Assembly (NCBI GenBank): GCA_014529385.2
Contig: CM043953.1
Span: 78,358,872-78,422,871, forward strand
DNA from: Adiantum capillus-veneris
Lineage: Eukaryota; Streptophyta; Polypodiopsida; Polypodiales; Pteridaceae
Direction: 5' to 3'
Length of the DNA: 64,000 bases
Position 1 is the first letter of the stretch; the number at the start of each line of letters is the position of its first letter. A program made the position numbers and the translations under genes. The notes beneath the pieces were generated by a model that saw only the letters and a list, made by a program, of their open reading frames with translations, was not told where the DNA came from and did not search any database. Positions 56,911-64,000 of the stretch are shown here, piece by piece.

Positions 56911-57860
56911 GGCACTGTACATTGGTGTTTTATCCCACGATTGCATTAACTTCATGAGACATATACTCCCCTCTTGATCGGAACGGAGGGTGCCCATAGT
57001 ATATTTCAAGACATTTTCAGTTATAGCCAGAAATTGTTTGAAGCACATAAATACTTCAGACTTTGCTTTAAGCGTATATACCCATGTGTGCCTGGAGTAA
57101 TCATCAATAAAAGTCATGAAGTAAAGGTAATTGCCCAAGGACGGAGTTTGCATGATCCCACAAACATCACTATGCACAAGCTTCAACCTGCATGTGGCCC
57201 TAATTGAACCATCCTTTGGAAACTTAGAATGCTGTATCTTACCCAAAAATACAACCTTCACAAACATGTTTGAGAGGTGTTTCAAGAGGCGACAAAGAAG
57301 CAACCATATCAAATTTTTGCAAACGTAGCAAATTGGCAAAATTCAGATGACCAAAATGTGCATGCCAAAGTTTTGCATCTGAAATAGCCTTTGAATCCAC
57401 AACTGCATTTGGACAAGTCTACCCACACTTGTCATACAAAGTGAGCTTATACAACCCACGAAATAAAATGCCAGATGCAACAATTTCATCACCAAAACTG
57501 AGATCATGTAATGTACATCCGTCATCCACAAATTTGACTACAAGACCAAGTCTAGCAAGTGCAGATATAGACAAAAGATTCTTCCTGATCCCAGGTACAT
57601 AAAGTGCATCAACAAGTGTGAAAGAACTGCCATTTGCAACAGTAAGCACAATCTTTCCAACTCCCTGAAGTGAATAAGAGGCATTGTTGGCACAAGTAAC
57701 TGAATTCCCACGAGGGACAGACTTAAGAGAGGTGAACAAATCATGATGTGAGGTAATGTGCTTTGTAGCACCATTATCAAAATACCACACATGTGAATCT
57801 ACAGCAACTGACATGCATGCGTCATTGACAATAGGATTACAGGTACACTCTGTACTCAAA
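56911..57860 (-). pseudogene. Copia-D protease and first part of integrase
   Basis: 57419-57859: protease reads D-N-G-A (WYFDNGATKHITSHHDLF) instead of D-S-G-A, then YVPGIRKNLLSISALAR. The pre-integrase part is in pieces. 56902-57339: integrase core start LVHSDVCGIMQTPSLG, FIDDYSRHTWVY, and LRSDQEGS in place of RSDNGGE. It ends at the CACTA-type element. Confidence 0.85.
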
Positions 57861-57889
57861 TCCCATTCTGCATCAACATCCTGCGAAGG

Positions 57890-58945
57890 TCACCTAACAA
57901 AAATGTAACCTATCACGTGAGTTCAACAGAAGGGTATTTAAAGTTCTTGAAACTTACACAAATATATATACAGAAGGGCATTATTTTTTCAAATTTGAAA
58001 AAAATTTGCAGATTTTAAAAGAAAAGGGTACATTATATTCTTAACAAAACTCACTGATAAGGGGTTATACAAATGTTTGCGGGTCACCGCGACGGACGTC
58101 CATAGCATAGCTCTCACGCATCAACATAAAATATCAATACAAGGGAAGCGACCAAGATGAGGCATGGAAACTCACTAGGGTGTCATTCCTAATGAAGTGA
58201 ACTCGATGAGATGCAACTGCTAACTCTGCAAGCAAATCATATGCACTAAAGCCAAGTAATCTACCTATGTCCTTCTACAAAACTCTACAGTCGTCAGTCC
58301 CGTTTACCATGCAAATCATATCGGATTCACACGAAACTTGAAGGGAAGCTACAGGGGACTATTTAGAATCTATCCTATCACTGTCACAACATTCTGAAGA
58401 GGTACATGGATCACGATTGTTCGTCTCAAAGTCAGCAAAAACAATGAACAGATGATCCCAAAGGGTCATTTTGAAGCCTCTGCTAGGGTCAAAACAACAT
58501 AAAATACGCATTTAAACACTCAAAGCAACGATTTAAGGTCTCAAACACGTAGTTGAACACCTACACCGGATCTTGAATGCTTACACTTGAATGGAAGAGC
58601 AAAGTAAGAGGAACACAATGCAATAAATGAATTTGAATTCGGATTACCGTAGCCACAATAGCGAAGATTACAAGTTGGAGCAAGAGGAAGCTCTCAAACG
58701 TACGTTGTCTTCTTCAAAACTTGTGATAAAAGATGATGAGGTTCAAACTTACAAAATTGACCTTTATAGTTTAGGTCTTTACAAATGGCTTGTCCGGCCA
58801 AAAAGTCCTAAACCTCTAACTGGATCTCCACTATACAAATGCTCTCGAAAAAATAATCAAAAATTTCTTTACAAGCTCTCGGCTTAGAGAATCTCTTTTA
58901 CAAAAGAATGAGATTTCCGCAAAAATGTAGATTCCCTGAAAAATG
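57890..58945. other. Extra ~1.05 kb between Gag and protease of Copia-D
   Basis: No Copia domain. On the minus strand a TATA-like CTATAAAGG is near 58765. Short collinear blocks (CATAGCTC, GCATGGAAAC, AACTCNATGAGATG) resemble the Gypsy-E LTR region near 19930-20060. This suggests a diverged solo LTR in the same orientation. No clear target duplication was found. A plus-strand open frame at 58627-58887 has no recognisable domain. Confidence 0.35.
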
Positions 58946-58956
58946 TGACTCTTGCT

Positions 58957-60028
58957 CTAGAGACCATTGCTTTGTCTGCCAAACAACAAACATGTCTTGA
59001 ACGCACGTGATATGGTAGTTTTACACATAGTGAACCCCCTGAGATCAACATCAGCATCACAGTCTCCTTTCACAGAAGACTCAACAATAGTTTCATTTGT
59101 AGTGCAACCACCCTCTTTCTTCTTAGCCTCTTTGGCATTCAACTTAGGACATTGCTTGATCAAGTGATCATTAGCTTTACAATAATGGCAATGCATCTTC
59201 TTTTTGTCCTTATCACGAGAATTTGCAGACAAAATTCTGCCAAAAAAATCATTAGGAACATGTGATTTTCCACTCGTAGAAGAACCATAAGAAGTGGCTG
59301 CATTGCTGTAACCACCTTTTCTTTGAGCAGCAATAAAGGCCTGCTCAACTGCATACTGTCTAGTCTTGTTTTTCTGGAAAGCAATACTTGCAACAACAAT
59401 GTGTATAATGCATCAAACTTGACAACTTCACGATTTACTTGGGGTCATAAGTCTCCAAGTACTAGCAAAAGTCTAGTAAAAATCTGGCAAGGCATCAAGA
59501 ACAGTTTGCACAAGGGACTGTATGAAATGACTTCACCTACAGAAATAAGTTGCTCATTGATATCCTTGACACCAACAAGGAAAGTGTCCATATCATCTTC
59601 CTCATGCATAATCTTTGACTCCAACTCTTTATGCAACAATGCAATCTCACCCTCATTGAGACTTGATAAAGACCAACCAGAATATCCCAAACCTGTTTTG
59701 CAAATTTTGCTAAATGAATGTGAGGAGCAATAGTGCGCTTCATAGACAACACAATCAATGCATGAGCCTATGCATCTTTTCAACGAGCTTGTTCTGTCAT
59801 AGGCAAAACCATCCCAACAATAGGAATCCTTGCAGCAAGACCTGCAACATCTTCAACATCGCCTACATCCTCGACACGAGGACGTATATCAATGACCTGC
59901 ACAATATTCCAGACACCCTTTGACACAAGAATATGTTTTGTCATGTAAGCCCACATGGGGTAATTATCCCCATCCAATGTGTCCTCATCAACAAACATCT
60001 TGAACACATCTATGTTGTTGTCGGCCAT
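58957..60028 (-). pseudogene. Copia-D Gag
   Basis: Start MADNNIDVFKMFVDEDTLDG at about 60028. Continues in pieces (LYQVSMRVRLHC and WSLSSLNEGEIALLHKELES, 59445-59783). The zinc knuckle CHYCKANDHLIKQC is near 59185, then an acidic tail. At least three frame changes. Confidence 0.82.
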
Positions 60029-60340
60029 GCGAATGACTACACTTGATGTGAAAACTGTTCGAAAAGAGGAGAAACAAAGCGGGAACAACACGTGCTAGAT
60101 AGCACAAACCGTAGAGGATTGTAAGGGACATGCTATGCAAAAAACCACACTAATAGAAATTTTGCACAAAATGACAAAATATCTTTCACAAGACTACTTG
60201 TAGTGGAAATAGAGGCCGAAATGAGTCCGATTCAAAAATCTGAGAAGACCTACGAACGCTCTCCAAAGCTCACTGAAATCGGAGAAAGTGACAGGCGTGT
60301 GCTGGAGCTACTGACAACTAAGCCTGGGAGGACGCAACCT

Positions 60341-60352
60341 GCTCTAATACCA
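60341..60352 (-). other. Primer-binding site of Copia-D
   Basis: Plus strand GCTCTAATACCA, one mismatch to the initiator-Met complement; two bases from the LTR. Confidence 0.85.
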
Positions 60353-60354
60353 AT

Positions 60355-60595
60355 TGTTGGAATTAGGGTTGCAGGAAAACACATACAACTTGGAGAAGAC
60401 AAAGGAAGCTCAAGGAACACAATTGAGAGTGTATTATTTAGTGTGCAATGGAAAGATAAGTTGGCCCTAGGGTGATGGGTGTACATACAATGCATGGGGG
60501 GAAAAACCTCCTAGTAGTGAGGGAAAAAATCCCCGACGGTCCTAAGTATGTTCACACACATCACTACCACATGTATATGGTAACACCTTGAACAA
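60355..60595 (-). repeat. 5' LTR of Copia-D (241 bp)
   Basis: TGTTGGAATTA to TATGGTAACA, followed by CCTTG. Confidence 0.9.
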
Positions 60596-60600
60596 GGTGA

Positions 60601-61646
60601 CTTCTTTTAATTTTTAATCATTTGATTGGTCGTAGCTGATGCATATAGAGATCCTAAGAAAGGTAAAGCTGGAATTTTCTCTAGCATATGTTATCTTTGA
60701 GTTTTGCAGAGTTTTACAAACATGACAAGCATACATAGATTCACTGTTGCTAGCCTTGGTGAAGGATGTAGAGATATCTCCCCATGAGCTGGACTTCAGA
60801 CACGATTTTGTATGTGGACTTCTACTAGTGCATGAGCAAAATCACACCAAGTGATACTACAACTTTTGATGCCAAGGGTGGGGTTTAGAGAAAGTTGGTA
60901 AGTATGTTAAATTTTAGTTTCACATTTTAAACTTATTTCTCTTGCAAAATTTTCTACAATGCCAACTTGACAAACAAATGTTGCTTCGGTCAAGAAAAGT
61001 TTGGTAGTTAAGATGAAATTTGATAGCTAAGCTTCTTGAGCTATCTATTTCAAGATTGGGCAATCTAAGGATTCTCAATACGATGCATGATTGGCAAGGC
61101 CGATTCTATATGAAAGCTCGACAAGGTTAATTTTCTTTTGATTTGACATCTTTTTGTCAACAGGAGCACTTGTTAGCTATGAGCACTCAGGATCCATTCT
61201 ATCTCATTTTTTTGATCGACTTCTATAACTTGAAAGGATTCACTTTAGGGAATATTTCCTAGAAGTTTCCAAAGTTTAGAATATGCTCTCAACATATGAA
61301 CTTAGGGAAACCTTGCAACATGTCTCCCTGATTTTTCACTGGAGATCAATATGAACCAAGCCATGAGGGCATGCATGGTACATTTGATAGCTCTAAATTT
61401 ACCAACATTAATTGCTACTACAAGCCAGATTCAAGCAAAGCTAACTGATCTTAGAGGGGCGACAAGGTTAGAAAATTTCAAGTTCTTCTTGTTTTGATGT
61501 CTTTATCTTTTCATTTGAAAACATTTCTTTGCTGTGCAAAGCAAAGTGATTTGATAGCCTTAACATGAAGCAAGGCTTCTATTCCATGCCAAAGTACTAT
61601 CCATTGATTTAGAATCAAGGATAACGGCACAAAAGTTTGAAGAATT

Positions 61647-61680
<34 letters not shown>

Positions 61681-62150
61681 CTCACATTTTATGTTTGGCA
61701 CTATTGAATTGTGATGTATCCATGCAAGTACAAATTGTGCAAGGTGATATGTCATTGGATCACATTGTTGAGACTGTCATTGAAGCTAAGGGATTACCCA
61801 CTAATTCTCTAATATGCATGCATGGCGTGCCGGTACAATGAGGTTCATTCTACTATTCATAACATCGTTGATTACTTAGGAATGTTGCAAGGAATTGTAA
61901 TCCCTATTTACAAGTCATTTTGGAGGACTATCTATAAATAGTGGGAAAACAAACCTCATTATTGTCAATCATCTAGAGAGGATATGCATATTACAAGTGT
62001 TAATCTTGTGCTAAAGAATATGCTAAGCACGCACATTAGCACCAACCAATCCAATTGGAAAGGTTATCTCTCTAGTTGGAGTTTGCTTACCATGAGGCAA
62101 AACTTGACCGAGTACGACAAGCCCTCTCACTCGTGACACATGAACCTGGG
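60601..62150. other. Unassigned intergenic sequence
   Basis: AT-rich and no coding frame of note. Includes a TA microsatellite (61651-61678) and a TATA-like TCTATAAATAG near 61930. Nothing else could be supported. Confidence 0.6.
61651..61678. repeat. (TA)n microsatellite
   Basis: Fourteen uninterrupted TA units. Confidence 0.95.
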
Positions 62151-62157
62151 TGTCACT

Positions 62158-62660
62158 CTAGGCATCTTGGCAGGGTCTTGAGTGGCATCCTAATGGGGGT
62201 ACGGGCTGCAGGTGTCTCCACTGGAGTCTGTGCCTTGAAGGGAGGAGTGTTGAGTGGGGTGAGTCCCCAAGGAGTAGCGAGTGGTGTTTAGCCAGGAACG
62301 GCCAATAGCCAGGCAAAATGTGGAGTAGAGGGGGACGTCGTGGATGGTTTTGGGTCGAGAAAAGAAGGGGGAGGTAAGAAGCCTCGACAACTACGAGGTG
62401 ATGTGGGAGCATCAACTGTGCCTTCTCCATAGCAACATAGCCACCACTAGAGAGTCGATGCCTAGAGGAGTGTGTAGATCGTGTAGTCGACACCAAACTC
62501 TCAGAGCGTGCTGATCGCTCCAAAGCAGACAGAGACTCTGAAGGAGTGGAATGATGCAACTATGTACCAGAGTGATGGTAGTCCTCATACCACCTCCTCT
62601 GGTCAAGGTCCAAGGAAGCAAGAAACTAATCATCACCCATACCTGCATTAAATACATGAA
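62158..62660 (-). pseudogene. Possible last exon of the CACTA-type gene remnant
   Basis: On the minus strand an acceptor-like TTTAATGCAG at about 62642-62651 precedes coding-like sequence (FLASLDLDQRRWYEDYHH, then Ser/Arg-rich STRSTHSSRHRLSSGG). Two in-frame TAG codons occur early. Its function is not recognised. It is assigned to the DUF4216-like gene only by position and strand. Confidence 0.3.
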
Positions 62661-62872
62661 CATTAAATCTTAATGATGAATGGAGAAGAAAATCCAAATA
62701 AGTTATAATTTGATTCACAATTTAAATTTCACAAGTTTAGCATAGAGATAAGAATGGGAAAAACTCCATGTAAATACAATTTATATGATAAAAGGGAGCA
62801 AAATTTCTCAGATACAATGTCTATGGCTTTAAGAGTTCTCTCTCTCATCCTCGCATAACACAACATAACTCC

Positions 62873-63540
62873 TTATGTCCTTATAGAGCTCTCTGTGTAG
62901 GCAAATGTACTCCATTTCATTTTGTAGGTTCTTTGCATGCATCCATAGAGAGTAGCAGCGCTAGGCTCGTCTGAAACCACCTCAGTGGCTTCCAAATGAA
63001 CATCCTCTCTGATCTCCTCCACAGATGCCAAGGTGATTGGCGAATTGTAGCCCTTATACATCTGTGCACAACGAGCAGCTACCTCTATGACATACCACCA
63101 GTTTGGTGCAGACTTTGTAGGATGGAATACCACTTGCAAGAGCCACATAACTTACATGAGTGCTTCCATATCACCCGTTGTCTAAAGTTGGATGTTAAGT
63201 ATTTACAGACTTATTTGTTCATAATGCTTGGGTAGCACGAAATTGTCTCAAAGGTTGGTCCACTTTTTGGTTGAGTCCACCTCAAGGAAACCTGACTCTC
63301 CTCTGCACACAGTAGCGTTGCAACCCTCCATGTTTATCTTGAACCATTGCAAGTCAGAAAAATCCACAAAAATCCTCTATATTCTATCCTCAAAATTTCT
63401 TGTAGCGTGCCGAAGTAAGCGAGTTTAGTCACCACATGATTTGAACCAGAGGACCGTCGTCGACGAGATCGTTTGAATTTTGCCATGATTTCACAATCTT
63501 GTGTAAAAAACTTTTTATTAATTTTTTTCACCTTGAAATG
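62873..63540 (-). pseudogene. DUF4216-like remnant of a CACTA transposon gene
   Basis: Minus-strand pieces follow the order of DUF4216, a domain found downstream of or within plant En/Spm (CACTA) transposase proteins: KKFFTQDCEIMAKFKR, then LAYFGTLQEILRIEYRGF, then (after a frameshift near 63350) ESGFLEVDSTKKWTNL, DNFVLPKHYEQ and (after about 80 bp that may be an intron or insertion, 63138-63218) VVFHPTKSAPNWWYVIEV. A tail follows to 62873 (REDVHLEATEVVSDEPSA). I infer the family from this pattern; no transposase core is visible. One stop lies in the W-T-N-L-x-D-N-F part. Confidence 0.5.
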
Positions 63541-64000
63541 TCGCCCGTTACACCATGGTTCCGTGTATGAGTTATACTACAACCAAATACGATAATGAGT
63601 GGTCGCCTAAACATCTAAAAATCCACAAGTCAAACATTACAAACATACCTTGGGGCTGCAACCCTGCGAGTACTTCCACTCCTCCTCAGTCACCTGTTCG
63701 CAGTGGTGTTGTGCGCTTTTCAATTGGTTGTGCAGCCATCTTAAGCTCATGAATGTTGGTGGGCTCTCAAGACCCACCGGAGAATGTATTGGTGGTCGTC
63801 TTCCCCGTCTCCACTCGATTGATGCCCTTTGTCGCTCTTGCTTTGCATCCTTGTACTATGAAATCCACTTTTGCATCACTAGATTGTGAAGCATGCAAAA
63901 TCAATTGATCTTAGCCTCTAGATCTTCCATCATTTTCTTTTCAACACCGATATTGCACATCACAATCCTAGATATGCACTCATTATCTATGGTGCACCAA
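63541..64000 (-). other. Upstream part of the DUF4216-like region
   Basis: Minus-strand frames such as KKMMEDLEAKIN and WKYSQGCSPK read like degraded coding sequence, but I cannot place them in a domain. The window ends here. Confidence 0.3.

Larger units (their letters stand above)
53037..60595 (-). mobile_element. Copia-D, degraded Copia element
   Basis: LTRs 53037-53260 and 60355-60595, PBS variant at 60341-60352 and PPT at about 53261-53270. The flanking 5-mers TCTTG and CCTTG differ at one base, fitting an old duplication. It has gag, protease, integrase, RT and RNase H on the minus strand with many breaks. A CACTA-type element (55623-56907) sits in integrase, and about 1.05 kb of extra sequence lies between Gag and protease. 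Confidence 0.92.

Noticed and set aside
60601-62150. Possible tRNA or small RNA gene
   Set aside because: No cloverleaf, A/B box pair or terminator could be recognised by eye.
62076-62291. Plus-strand frame of 71 codons near the right end
   Set aside because: Gly/Val-rich translation opposite a minus-strand coding-like region. No domain or start context.

Overview
This window is a block of plant LTR retrotransposons nested inside one another. Small DNA transposons sit inside some of them. I found no host gene I could support. The evidence for a land plant with a large, repeat-rich genome is: initiator-Met primer-binding sites (TGGTATCAGAGC) on Copia and chromovirus-like Gypsy elements, tRNA-Asp-like sites (TGGCGYCG-type) on Athila/Tat-like elements, and CACTA and hAT-type insertions. 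I cannot name the species. A fern, another seed-free plant or a gymnosperm would all fit.

Layout. (1) 1-5403: a plus-strand Copia element (Copia-1), with the first ~105 bp of its 5' LTR outside the window, inserted into the 5' LTR of the next element. (2) 5404-16339: a plus-strand Gypsy element (Gypsy-A) carrying a short minus-strand Copia derivative (Copia-2, 5848-9433, target duplication TGCAG). (3) 16345-20710: remnants of a minus-strand Athila/Tat-like element (Gypsy-E): a gag-protease fragment, a primer-binding site and part of an LTR. (4) 20711-51779: a second copy of the Gypsy-A family (Gypsy-B, target duplication TTGGA on both sides). It contains a partly duplicated LTR-gag segment, a 19.1-kb minus-strand Athila/Tat-like element (Gypsy-F, 26180-45274, duplication TGGGA), a nearly intact Copia inside Gypsy-F (Copia-C, 31520-37071, duplication TCCAG), and a 750-bp hAT-like element (48777-49526, duplication CTACCAAC). 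(5) 51785-53036: an LTR-like end with a primer-binding site and otherwise unassigned sequence. (6) 53037-60595: a degraded minus-strand Copia (Copia-D) whose integrase is split by a 1285-bp CACTA-type element. (7) 60601-64000: unassigned sequence, then a minus-strand coding remnant resembling the DUF4216 region of CACTA transposons.

Almost every retroelement coding region is broken by stops and frameshifts. The best preserved is the Copia-C gag-pol, with two stops in about 1327 codons. The most unusual content is in Gypsy-F. Downstream of its integrase, in the same reading frame, lies a second aspartic-protease-like domain. After it come a region with four spaced W-[VI]-P-K motifs and a small acidic ORF. 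Other notable signals are a set of ATTGG/CCAAT pairs held at 21-22 bp in the Gypsy-A/B LTRs, an RS-like basic/serine domain in their Gag, and a non-autonomous Copia whose Gag frame is fused to a late RT remnant.
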